From an uncultured Muribaculaceae bacterium (GTDB lineage: Bacteria; Bacteroidota; Bacteroidia; Bacteroidales; Muribaculaceae): a stretch of 64,000 bases of DNA. Each line of letters starts with the position of its first letter. Position 1 is the stretch's first letter. Position numbers and translations under genes: made by a program. This document shows, piece by piece, positions 1-7,522 of the stretch. The DNA is taken from assembly GCA_910586895.1 (NCBI GenBank), contig CAJUIW010000005.1, positions 1 to 64,000 of the forward strand, in the 5' to 3' direction. The notes beneath the pieces were generated by a model. The model worked only from the letters and a program-made list of their open reading frames with translations, was not told the DNA's origin and did not search any database.

Positions 1-348
1 ATACCTATACAACATTTGAATAGAGACAATGATTGTCTTCCGACCGCTAAAACGCAAAGCGATGTCCCTACAATCATATATGGGCTATTGGAGTCCGGGA
101 CGGACGATTTTGACGTAACCCCGTACAGAGCGTCAGCGGCGTGCGGGGAAGCAGATGCCACCCGCCGTGTGAGTCCGTAGGACGGATTCTGTTTGTCAGG
201 TGGAATAAGCCGTCCTTGCGGACTCTGTCTATATCCCGCATCTATGCCCGGCACGCCGCTGACGCTCTGTACCGGGTTACATAAAAGTCGCCCTGAAGGG
301 CTATGATAGATTACATGGCCGTACACACTTGTATATTTCAGGAAAGAG
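1..348. repeat. Gene-free stretch of dispersed inverted repeats
   Basis: No credible gene lies here. Bases about 115-148 (GTAACCCCGTACAGAGCGTC...) recur in inverted orientation at 247-280, giving arms of about 34 bases around a 98-base loop. Bases about 66-230 also match, in inverted orientation, the intergenic stretch at about 11691-11850 over some 150 bases with few differences. The nature of the element is unknown; it has no coding capacity. Confidence 0.75.
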
Positions 349-385
349 GAAAGCGCCTCCTGCTCTGATGAGCGGGGGCGCTTTC
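349..385 (-). terminator. Hairpin 3' of the first GH20 gene
   Basis: GAAAGCGCC at 349-357 pairs with GGCGCTTTC at 377-385, with a further partly paired GC-rich inner stem. It lies 31 bases beyond the stop of the minus-strand GH20 gene. The T-tract after it on the minus strand is weak (CTCTTTCC), so termination efficiency is uncertain. Confidence 0.5.
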
Positions 386-415
386 GCGTAAATATCATGC
401 TGTGCAGCCGGTGGA

Positions 416-2395
416 CTACTTGGCGGCGGGAGCCTCCTTGTAGTTGCGCACCTTGAGGTTGGAGATGCGGCTCTTGAAGTTGCCGGCCTTGGCGAGGGGG
501 AACACGAGTGTGCGCACCTGCGACATCTTGCGGTTGCTGTCGGCGAAGCGCATCCAGCGGCGGCTCATGTCGTCGACGAGCTTGCCGTTGACGTAGAGCT
601 GTGTGCCTTCATTGTCGCCGGTGATGGTGACGTGCATCTTGTCGCCTTTGCGGATATCCTGACGGAAGTTGTTCAGATAGCCCTCGCGGCTGTAGGCCAT
701 GGTGCCTCCTATGGGGTCGGAGAGCCACACGGTGGCGGCGGGCGATTCGAAGAGCACGGTGCCCTTGGCTTCGTCGGCGCCGTCAATGTCGAAATCAACG
801 GTGTAGTTGTAGCCTATCTCCTCGAGCGGCAGCGATGTGCCGGGATTAACCTGCGCCATTTCGAGCACCACACCTTTCTGCTTGCCCTGACGGCCGAGGT
901 AGTTGACGCCGGGAGCCTCGCTCAGAGCGGCGCTCTTCTCAGCAAACACCTCGTAGGGGAAGGTGACGTTGACGCCGTCCCATGTCTTGGCGGCCATGGT
1001 GGGGAGAGCAGCCATTATGCGGTGATGGATATCCTTGACGGTGATACCGTTGTCAGGCTGGTCGTTCCAAACGGCAAACATGCCCCCCTTGAGCTGCGGG
1101 TGCTTCTCACCGATGTTGACCTTGCCGCCTACGAGCGCGGGAGTCCACTTTTCGTAGAGCATGGGGGTGTTGAGATAGTCGTAGTAGTAGCCGCAAGCGG
1201 GCACAATGTAGGTGTAGCCGTCAGGGATGGACACTACGTCGTAGCCCAGGTCGAGCATGGCCTGCGGGTCGGCATATCCGTTGCTCCAGAGGTACATCAG
1301 CACATCCTTTGTCTCTACGGGAGTCTGCCCCTTGGCGTGGGTCAGGGAGCCCCATATGAGCGGAGTCTTGCCATTGTCGTGCATCATCTTTATGTAATGG
1401 TCGGTGTAGGCGCGGAACTGCTCCATGGCCAGCGAGTCGCCCTGATACTCGTCGGTGCCGATATGGACACGCTTGCTGAGGAACACGGGGTCGGGACCGC
1501 TTACATACTCCTTGAGCAGATTGTCGACAAATACGTATGTGTCCGGATTGGCCAGATTCAGATGGTCGGCATCGTTGTGACCGTCAGTGGGAGCGAGGTC
1601 GGGACGGTAGCGTGTGAAGGCGAGCGCATGGGCGGGAGTGTCGATTTCAGGCACTATCTCCACGCCGCGTTCCAGAGCATACTTCTGCAGGTCGCGGAAT
1701 TCCTGCTTGGTGTATGAGCCGTCGCGTGCGGTAAGGCCGGGATAGGTGTCGCACTCCAGACGGAAGGCAGCCTGCGTCTTGTCCCAATTATCGTCGTAGT
1801 AATACTTGAATCCGTTGTTGTTCAAGCCTATGTGGAGGAGGTTCATCTTGTAGTAGGCCATCACGTCAACAAGCTTGTAGAGATAGTCGAGCGGTATGTA
1901 TTTGCGTCCGGCATCGAGCATGAATCCGCGTATGCCGTAGTCGGGGAAGTCGGTTATCTTACCCTTGGGGAGCTCGGGCGATGCCTCGGTTAGCTGCATG
2001 AGCGTCATGCCGCCCCAGCGGATACCCTCTGCGGTAGGTGCGGTGATGACAACGCGCTTGTCGATGTCAATCGAGTAGCCCTCGGTGCCGAGCTTCTTGT
2101 CGGACTTCAGCTGAAGCTCTATGTCGCCCGCGGTAGCCTTGGCTTTCTCTGCCACGAGCTGCACTCCGGTCAGAGCCTTGTAAGCCTCGGCAAGCTGCGA
2201 GGCCACGGCTGCGAGCTTGGGGTTGGTGTAGGTGATACGTGACGTGGCCGACAGAGTCAGCGTGCCGTCCATACCTTTCCACTGGCGCACTTCGGGCACT
2301 GTGAACGGCTTCTCATTCACGGCATAGGCACCAAACGCGCTTCCTGCCAGCAGGACACCCGCGAGGGCTGAGCGCATCATTTGTTTTACTGTCAT
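416..2395 (-). CDS. Secreted GH20 family beta-N-acetylhexosaminidase-like glycosidase
   Basis: Likely removes terminal beta-linked GlcNAc or GalNAc from glycans outside the cytoplasm. The 659-residue protein starts with a signal peptide (about residues 1-25, cleavage after AYA). A GH20b-like N-terminal domain is followed by a TIM barrel from about residue 150 (RGFMLDAGRKY). PEID is at 249-252, and the catalytic pair of the family falls at D315-E316 in HIGTDE, where most members read H-x-GGDE. The C-terminal 140 residues look like a beta-sandwich, possibly carbohydrate-binding. Its promoter is probably supplied by the repeat array at 2462-2669, with the nearest -7 box about 110 bases upstream. 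The family is clear; the exact substrate is not. Confidence 0.88.
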   Translation of the reverse strand: MTVKQMMRSALAGVLLAGSAFGAYAVNEKPFTVPEVRQWKGMDGTLTLSATSRITYTNPKLAAVASQLAEAYKALTGVQLVAEKAKATAGDIELQLKSDKKLGTEGYSIDIDKRVVITAPTAEGIRWGGMTLMQLTEASPELPKGKITDFPDYGIRGFMLDAGRKYIPLDYLYKLVDVMAYYKMNLLHIGLNNNGFKYYYDDNWDKTQAAFRLECDTYPGLTARDGSYTKQEFRDLQKYALERGVEIVPEIDTPAHALAFTRYRPDLAPTDGHNDADHLNLANPDTYVFVDNLLKEYVSGPDPVFLSKRVHIGTDEYQGDSLAMEQFRAYTDHYIKMMHDNGKTPLIWGSLTHAKGQTPVETKDVLMYLWSNGYADPQAMLDLGYDVVSIPDGYTYIVPACGYYYDYLNTPMLYEKWTPALVGGKVNIGEKHPQLKGGMFAVWNDQPDNGITVKDIHHRIMAALPTMAAKTWDGVNVTFPYEVFAEKSAALSEAPGVNYLGRQGKQKGVVLEMAQVNPGTSLPLEEIGYNYTVDFDIDGADEAKGTVLFESPAATVWLSDPIGGTMAYSREGYLNNFRQDIRKGDKMHVTITGDNEGTQLYVNGKLVDDMSRRWMRFADSNRKMSQVRTLVFPLAKAGNFKSRISNLKVRNYKEAPAAK

Positions 2396-2461
2396 AATGT
2401 GATTTTAAGGTAAAAAAGATTGGTTCGTTAAATCTGAGCCGTAGATACCGCCACGCCGGGC

Positions 2462-2669
2462 GCAGAGCAAAATAGCTTTGCCGAGCGTAAGTATCTAAGG
2501 CGACAGCCAAAGATACGAATAAGTCGAGTGCAGAGTAAAATTCATTTTAACTTTGCCGAGCGTAAGTATCTAAGACGGAGTCAAAGATACGAATAAGTCG
2601 AGTGCAGAGCAAAATTTATTTTAGCTTTGCCGAGCGGGAGTATCTAAGGCGACAGCCAAAGATACGAAA
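2462..2669 (-). repeat. Three tandem 68-75 bp promoter-bearing hairpin repeats
   Basis: Three copies start near 2462, 2530 and 2604. Each holds a hairpin GTATCT-AA-GGC or GAC-loop-GCC or GTC-AA-AGATAC (2491-2516, 2566-2590, 2640-2665) and a second, weaker A/T hairpin. On the minus strand each gives the -7 box TATCTTTG (2515-2508, 2589-2582, 2664-2657) pointing at the GH20 gene. The middle copy also has TTTG 20 bases upstream of its -7 box. The same unit occurs at 5127-5210 and 11188-11463. The rest of 2396-2738 shows nothing else recognisable. Confidence 0.85.
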
Positions 2670-2738
2670 TAAAAATTGATTTATCATGCAATATCTGACA
2701 TACGGTGTCAGTTCAGGTCGATACAGGCATGTGCAGCG

Positions 2739-2981
2739 TCATTCGGTGAGTCCACGCAGAGTGCCGCGGCGCAATTCCTCGTCAAGCAGATCATAAATAT
2801 AGGCCGGACTTTCAATATAAAGGCCTGTCTGCGGTTGGCACAACTTATCAAACGTTTCTGAATTATGAAACAGGAGCAATGCCTCTTCAATGCCCATCTC
2901 CTTGTCACGCATAAGCCATTCGACTACACGCGCTGTGATATATTCCACAAGGAATTCGAAATTGTTGTCCTGCTGCTTCAT
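2739..2981 (-). CDS. Small DUF3791-like protein, third gene of an ART module
   Basis: An 80-residue protein whose pattern (FLVEYITARVVEWL near the start, an acidic stretch, then IYDLLDEEL at the end) resembles DUF3791, a small family often found beside DUF3990 genes. It has no signal peptide or membrane segment. Its start codon overlaps the stop of the upstream ART-like gene by 4 bases, so the two are translated together. A partner or antitoxin role for the ART-like protein is an inference from position. The family assignment is from memory of the pattern and moderately sure. Confidence 0.65.
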   Translation of the reverse strand: MKQQDNNFEFLVEYITARVVEWLMRDKEMGIEEALLLFHNSETFDKLCQPQTGLYIESPAYIYDLLDEELRRGTLRGLTE

Positions 2982-3451
2982 CGACGTATGATATATTTAA
3001 GTGACTGCTCGGTGGCAAAGAAATACTGAGAGTTGAGATCCTTGTAGATCAATCCGGCTACCACAGCATCAAGGTCAATAATCTCCATGTCATAGAGTCC
3101 GAACAGACGCGCCATACGGTCATCGGCCACAGGACCTATCACGATATCATAGTCATGATGGAATTCATTGCCATCCTGACGGCGGTTGGCCATCACAAAC
3201 AGAGCCCATTCCCGATCGGGCTTTTCAAACTGCTTGACCTTCAATCCTGCAGATACAGCGGATTGGAGGTCAAACTCAAATTCCGTCACCACAGGCACTC
3301 CACCGAACCGCTCTGCTATACGTCTTGACCAATATACAGCCTGTTCTTTTATGTGCGTGGTGTAAAATCCCTGTCCGAAGTCCTTGTATTTCTTACCCTC
3401 CGACAGCCTGATTTCATGAATGGGCTGGTTAGATCCGTGGTACAGTATCAT
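2978..3451 (-). CDS. DUF3990-like protein, probable ADP-ribosyltransferase fold
   Basis: The 157-residue protein opens with ILYHGSNQP and continues with KDFGQGFYTT, the H-then-Y arrangement of ADP-ribosyltransferases. It later has YDIVIGPVADDR and a C-terminal SQYFFATEQSL, matching DUF3990. If active it would move ADP-ribose from NAD onto an unknown cytosolic target, as toxins of this fold do. The gene overlaps its neighbours by 4 bases on both sides, inside an XRE - ART - DUF3791 operon. Enzyme activity and target cannot be read from the sequence. Confidence 0.72.
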   Translation of the reverse strand: MILYHGSNQPIHEIRLSEGKKYKDFGQGFYTTHIKEQAVYWSRRIAERFGGVPVVTEFEFDLQSAVSAGLKVKQFEKPDREWALFVMANRRQDGNEFHHDYDIVIGPVADDRMARLFGLYDMEIIDLDAVVAGLIYKDLNSQYFFATEQSLKYIIRR

Positions 3452-3876
3452 GACACCGCCCCTCCGTTTTTCTGACAGATTGCCGCCATATCTTCAACAC
3501 ACTCCTCAAGCGAGAGCTGATGCTCCGCCTCATAGTGGCGTATCGAAAAGTCCAGTCCCTTGAAGCGTGAAAGATAGTTGCAGGCCTCCCTCTTAGTCAG
3601 ATTGTATCTGCGGGCAAACATGCCAAGACACATCACGATATAATGGATAGCGTCGGCCGATACCGTAGATACAGGCTTCAGCTCCACATGCGCCGAGACC
3701 CCCAGGGCTTCCGACAGCCGGTTGATTGTGGCAAATGTGATGCCTCTGCCATTCTCTATCTTTGAAATTTCGGATTTGGTGACACCGACCTTCTCCCCCA
3801 GCTGTTTCTGAGTAAGTCCAAGCTCTTTTCTGCGCCGGAGAAAAAGAGAGCCTATTTCATCGAATCTGTCTGCCAT
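3448..3876 (-). CDS. XRE-family regulator with a C-terminal DUF3791-like domain
   Basis: Residues about 9-64 form a helix-turn-helix (LTQKQLGEKVGVTKSEISKI). Residues about 75-138 (IHYIVMCLGMFARRYN ... SIRHYEAEHQLSLEE) resemble DUF3791, the same family as the third gene of this operon, so the DNA-binding protein may bind the ART-like protein through that domain. It is the first of three overlapping genes and probably represses its own promoter at 3898-3928. Antitoxin or sensor function is inferred from this layout. Confidence 0.78.
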   Translation of the reverse strand: MADRFDEIGSLFLRRRKELGLTQKQLGEKVGVTKSEISKIENGRGITFATINRLSEALGVSAHVELKPVSTVSADAIHYIVMCLGMFARRYNLTKREACNYLSRFKGLDFSIRHYEAEHQLSLEECVEDMAAICQKNGGAVS

Positions 3877-3897
3877 ATCTATCTTTGTGGTTCAATG

Positions 3898-3928
3898 CAA
3901 AGTTAGCAAAAGTTTCCTATATTAGCAA
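3898..3928 (-). promoter_or_regulatory. Promoter of the XRE-ART-DUF3791 operon
   Basis: On the minus strand TTG (3928-3926) is separated by 20 bases from TAACTTTG (3905-3898), the Bacteroidetes -33/-7 arrangement. The start codon at 3876 lies 21 bases beyond the -7 box, giving a very short leader. Confidence 0.7.
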
Positions 3929-3977
3929 CAACCGGTGACGCAAATTGGTTGTAAGCGCATGTGCAGATACTACCGCA

Positions 3978-4030
3978 TGTTACCCGCTCCGGGAAACGGG
4001 AAACATGGTAACACGGGAAACACCGGTAAC
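3978..4030. repeat. GGGAAACA/GGTAACA array, copy 1
   Basis: A run of GGAAACGGGAAACATGGTAACACGGGAAACACCGGTAAC type, opened by ATGTTACCC so that TGTTACC and GGTAACA at its ends are complementary. Related arrays lie at about 9575-9637, 12264-12308 and 13144-13192. This one is just beyond the stop codon of the nuclease-fold gene. Confidence 0.8.
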
Positions 4031-4039
4031 GGCAACCTG

Positions 4040-5068
4040 TCAGTCGACGCTGAAGGTCACAAGGAGTCCCTTATGGTCAGTGGGCCACACTTTGAGCGGC
4101 TCTATGAAGCGGTCGAGCCCTATTTCATCGCGCACCACCGAACGCACCACCGAACCGCGCGGTCCGAATATCTGCGCGCTGTCAATCGTCAGGCCGCTGT
4201 GGGGGCTGAGGAAGATGTAGTCGATGCGCTCACGCTCGTCGGCTTTGGGCGCCCACGTGATTTTTTCAGGCGGGAAGCCGGGTATGGCCGAGGGATAGGT
4301 AAATCCGGGGTGCGTCACCGCATCAGGATAAAGCTTGCGGTAGGTGTCGATGAAACCGGCACGGTCAAGAAGCGTGGTCACGGTCCATGGCACTACCAGA
4401 CCGCCATGGTCAAACATGGCCGCCGTCCTCTCAGTCCAGTCCAGATGCGAGGGTTCGTTGAAGTCGCCGCCAAGAATCACTATACGTCCGCTGTCGGTAT
4501 CGGCGGCAGCCTGCTTGATAAACTGCCTGATGGCCACGTGGCGCTGCGAGGCGTCGTTGCGGCGGATCACGTCGGCCACCGAGCGGGCAGGTTCGACAGG
4601 CTTCCATGTCGACCCGTCGTAGCCGCGCACGTCGTAGTAAGCGCAGTCGCGATAGTCAAGATGCGCCGTGTAGATGGCAAAGCGGTGTCCGTCGGCCTCC
4701 GTCGTAAGGCGGTATATGCTGCCGTGGTCATCCCGCTCGGGAAATACAGTCATGGTGTCGGTTATCGGATAGCGGCTCAGCAGGCCCGAATCGTATGTGC
4801 GGAACGAGTAGTACCGCTCTCCCCGCTCGCCGAGCTGCTCAACGAGCGTGGCCGTGTAATCGCGGTCGCCGTAATTGCGCACTTCGCTGAGAGTCACGAA
4901 ATCGGGCTTCAGGCGCGCTATCTCATCGGCTATAGCCTCAGCGCCGCCGGGCACCACGGTACCCTCCTGCCAGATGTTCCACTGCAATACGGTGAAAGTC
5001 CGCGCCTGCGATACCGCACAGCCCAATGCTGCCGCCACTGCCGCGGCACAAAACATTTTTCCTATCAT
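4040..5068 (-). CDS. Secreted endonuclease/exonuclease/phosphatase-fold protein
   Basis: The 342-residue protein has a signal peptide (about residues 1-22, cleavage near SQA-R) and then a complete EEP fold: QWNIW near residue 30, the metal-binding Glu in TLSEV (about 62), TAHLDYRD, GGDFNEP, RIDYIF and a final TDHKG with the catalytic His. Members hydrolyse phosphodiester or phosphomonoester bonds of nucleic acids, inositol phosphates or lipids; the substrate here is not evident. On the minus strand TAAATTTG (5104-5097) could be its -7 box. It is divergent from the GH92 gene. Confidence 0.85.
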   Translation of the reverse strand: MIGKMFCAAAVAAALGCAVSQARTFTVLQWNIWQEGTVVPGGAEAIADEIARLKPDFVTLSEVRNYGDRDYTATLVEQLGERGERYYSFRTYDSGLLSRYPITDTMTVFPERDDHGSIYRLTTEADGHRFAIYTAHLDYRDCAYYDVRGYDGSTWKPVEPARSVADVIRRNDASQRHVAIRQFIKQAAADTDSGRIVILGGDFNEPSHLDWTERTAAMFDHGGLVVPWTVTTLLDRAGFIDTYRKLYPDAVTHPGFTYPSAIPGFPPEKITWAPKADERERIDYIFLSPHSGLTIDSAQIFGPRGSVVRSVVRDEIGLDRFIEPLKVWPTDHKGLLVTFSVD

Positions 5069-5126
5069 ATTTCCCTATCTTTTAAGTTACGGGCTTCAAA
5101 TTTACGAATAAAATCGCTATTTTTTA

Positions 5127-5210
5127 GTATATTTGACTTACGTCTTAGATACTCACGCTCGGCAAAATTCAAATAAATTTGCTTTTGCGCTCGACTTATT
5201 CGTATCTTTG
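5127..5210 (+). repeat. Promoter-bearing hairpin repeat abutting the GH92 start codon
   Basis: This is the same unit as at 2462-2669, in opposite orientation. It carries two -7 boxes 75 bases apart: TATATTTG (5128-5135) and TATCTTTG (5203-5210). The second has TTTG (5178-5181) 21 bases upstream. A slightly degenerate hairpin is at 5127-5152. The ATG of the GH92 gene follows the -7 box after only 4 bases, so the mRNA is probably leaderless. Confidence 0.8.
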
Positions 5211-5214
5211 TAAT

Positions 5215-7491
5215 ATGATACACCTCCGACTACTTCATATAGCGCTGTCACTGACAGCCGTATCGGCAGCCGCATCTACGGTCGGCGACCTTACCCAATA
5301 TGTCAACCCCATGATGGGAACACAGTCGAGCTACGAGCTTTCGGCAGGCAACACCTACCCCGCCATAGCCCGCCCCTGGGGCATGAACTTCTGGACTCCG
5401 CAGACAGGCAAGATGGGGAGCGGATGGACCTACACCTACGATGCACATAAGCTACGCGGTATAAAGCAGACCCATCAGCCAAGCCCGTGGATCAATGACT
5501 ACGGACAGTTTTCGCTGATGGCCACCACGGGCACACCCGTCTTCGATGAAGAGAAGCGCGCCAGCTGGTTCTCCCACAAGGGGGAGGAAGCCACACCGTA
5601 TTATTATAAGGTGTACCTCGCCGACCATGATATCATAGCCGAGGTTGCTCCCACGGAACGCGCAGCCATGTTCCGCTTCACATTCGCCGAATCGGACAGT
5701 TCCAACGTGGTAATCGATGCCTTTGACCGCGGCTCGGCAATAAGCGTATCGCCCGACGGACGCCGCGTGACAGGCTATACCACACGCAACAGCGGCGGAG
5801 TGCCCGACGGATTCCGCAACTACTTCATCGTGGAGTTTGACCGTCCGGCCGATTATGTCATCACCGTGGCCGACAGCATCCTCACCCCCGGAGCCGCCTC
5901 CGTGGAGTGCCGCCATGCAGGTGCCATAGCCGGATTCCGCACACACCGTGGCGAGCAGGTGCATGCCCGCGTGGCATCATCGTTCATCTCACCCGCGCAA
6001 GCCGAGCAGAACCTCCGCGAGCTCGCCGGCGACACGTTCGACACCATTGCCGACAAAGGACGCCGGGAGTGGAATCGTCAGCTCGGTCGCATGGAAGTGG
6101 AGAGCAGTTCCGACCGCGACAAGCGCACCTTCTACTCATGCCTCTACCGCAGCCTCCTCTTCCCCCGCAAGCTCTACGAAGTGAGCGCCGCCGGCGACAC
6201 CCTCCACTACAGCCCACACACCGGTCAGACACTCCCCGGAGTGCTCTACACCGACACCGGCGTATGGGACACCTTCCGCGCCCTCTTCCCGCTGCTCAAC
6301 CTCATGTATCCCGAAGTGAACCGTGAGATACAGGAGGGCATGCTCAACCATTACCGCGAGAGCGGCTTCCTTCCCGAATGGGCCAGTCCGGGTCATCGCG
6401 ACTGCATGGTAGGCAACAACTCCGCCTCCGTAGTGGCCGATGCCTACCTCAGCGGAGTAGCTGTAGCTGACACCGCCACCCTCTGGAAAGCAGCCACGGC
6501 AGGCACTGAGGCAGTACACCCCACCGTGAAGTCAAGCGGACGTCTTGGCCATGAATTCTACAACACCATAGGCTACGTGCCCTACGATGCCGGAATCAAC
6601 GAAAATGCAGCCCGCACACTCGAATATGCCTACGACGACTGGTGCCTTTACCGTCTTGCCCGCGCCCTCGGACGCCCCAAGGCAGAACAGCGCATCTATG
6701 CCAAGCGGGCGCTCAACTACCGCAATCTCTTCGACCCGGAGCACCGTCTGATGCGCGGACGCAACCGCAACGGTTCGTTCCAGAGCCCCTTCTCACCCCT
6801 GAAATGGGGCGACGCATTCACCGAGGGCAACAGCTGGCACTACACCTGGTCCGTGTTTCACGATACCGAGGGGCTGATACGCCTGATGGGCGGACGCCAG
6901 CGCTTCACAGCTATGCTCGACTCCGTGTTCAACGTGCCGCCGCTCTACGATGACAGCTACTACGGATTTCCCATCCACGAAATCCGCGAGATGACCGTGA
7001 TGAACATGGGCAACTACGCCCACGGCAACCAGCCCATACAGCACATGATCTACCTCTACGCCCACGCCGGAGAGCCATGGAAAGCACAGCCCCGCATACG
7101 CCAGGTGATGGAGCGCATGTACTCACCCACCCCCGACGGCTACTGCGGCGACGAGGACAACGGACAGACATCGGCATGGTACGTCTTCTCCGCGCTCGGA
7201 TTCTACCCCGTCACCCCCGGCTCCGGACAGTACGTCACCGGCACACCGATATTCGACAAGGTGACGCTCCACATGCCCTCGGGCAACACCACTGTCATAA
7301 CACGCGATTCATCAAGCCCCTATATAAAAGAGGTGAAAGTCAACGGACGCCTCCACACGCCCCTCTACTTCACCCACACTGACCTGATGAACGGTGCCGA
7401 CGTGCGCTTCATCACCTCGCCTGAACCATACAAGAAGCGGGGAACATCGCCCAAGGATGCACCCTACTCACTATCGCTTGAAAAACAATAA
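5215..7491 (+). CDS. Secreted GH92 alpha-mannosidase
   Basis: A 758-residue exo-acting, calcium-dependent alpha-mannosidase of family GH92, with a signal peptide MIHLRLLHIALSLTAVSAA. An N-terminal beta-sandwich (YVNPMMGTQ near the start) is followed by an alpha/alpha barrel. The probable catalytic acid is E537 in FTEGNSWHYTW, and the base region is GDEDNG with D646 and D648. It has GNQP where alpha-1,2-specific members usually read GNEP, so linkage specificity is open. The start at 5215 is preferred over an in-frame ATG at 5179, because the signal peptide begins there and the promoter box ends at 5210. The sulfatase gene follows 31 bases downstream, probably in the same operon. Confidence 0.9.
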   Translation: MIHLRLLHIALSLTAVSAAASTVGDLTQYVNPMMGTQSSYELSAGNTYPAIARPWGMNFWTPQTGKMGSGWTYTYDAHKLRGIKQTHQPSPWINDYGQFSLMATTGTPVFDEEKRASWFSHKGEEATPYYYKVYLADHDIIAEVAPTERAAMFRFTFAESDSSNVVIDAFDRGSAISVSPDGRRVTGYTTRNSGGVPDGFRNYFIVEFDRPADYVITVADSILTPGAASVECRHAGAIAGFRTHRGEQVHARVASSFISPAQAEQNLRELAGDTFDTIADKGRREWNRQLGRMEVESSSDRDKRTFYSCLYRSLLFPRKLYEVSAAGDTLHYSPHTGQTLPGVLYTDTGVWDTFRALFPLLNLMYPEVNREIQEGMLNHYRESGFLPEWASPGHRDCMVGNNSASVVADAYLSGVAVADTATLWKAATAGTEAVHPTVKSSGRLGHEFYNTIGYVPYDAGINENAARTLEYAYDDWCLYRLARALGRPKAEQRIYAKRALNYRNLFDPEHRLMRGRNRNGSFQSPFSPLKWGDAFTEGNSWHYTWSVFHDTEGLIRLMGGRQRFTAMLDSVFNVPPLYDDSYYGFPIHEIREMTVMNMGNYAHGNQPIQHMIYLYAHAGEPWKAQPRIRQVMERMYSPTPDGYCGDEDNGQTSAWYVFSALGFYPVTPGSGQYVTGTPIFDKVTLHMPSGNTTVITRDSSSPYIKEVKVNGRLHTPLYFTHTDLMNGADVRFITSPEPYKKRGTSPKDAPYSLSLEKQ

Positions 7492-7522
7492 CCAAAATCT
7501 GATTTCACATTAACATACTGTA

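Noticed and set aside
632..1717. Long open frame (361 codons) on the plus strand opposite the first GH20 gene
   Set aside because: It is antisense to a clear family member, has no recognisable protein pattern, and follows from the codon bias of the GH20 gene.
3935..5176. Long open frame (413 codons) on the plus strand opposite the nuclease-fold gene
   Set aside because: It runs through the GGTAACA array and the antisense of a complete EEP protein; no domain is visible.
5179..5214. Earlier start for the GH92 gene at 5179
   Set aside because: It would add 12 residues in front of a complete signal peptide and lie inside the repeat, upstream of the -7 box.
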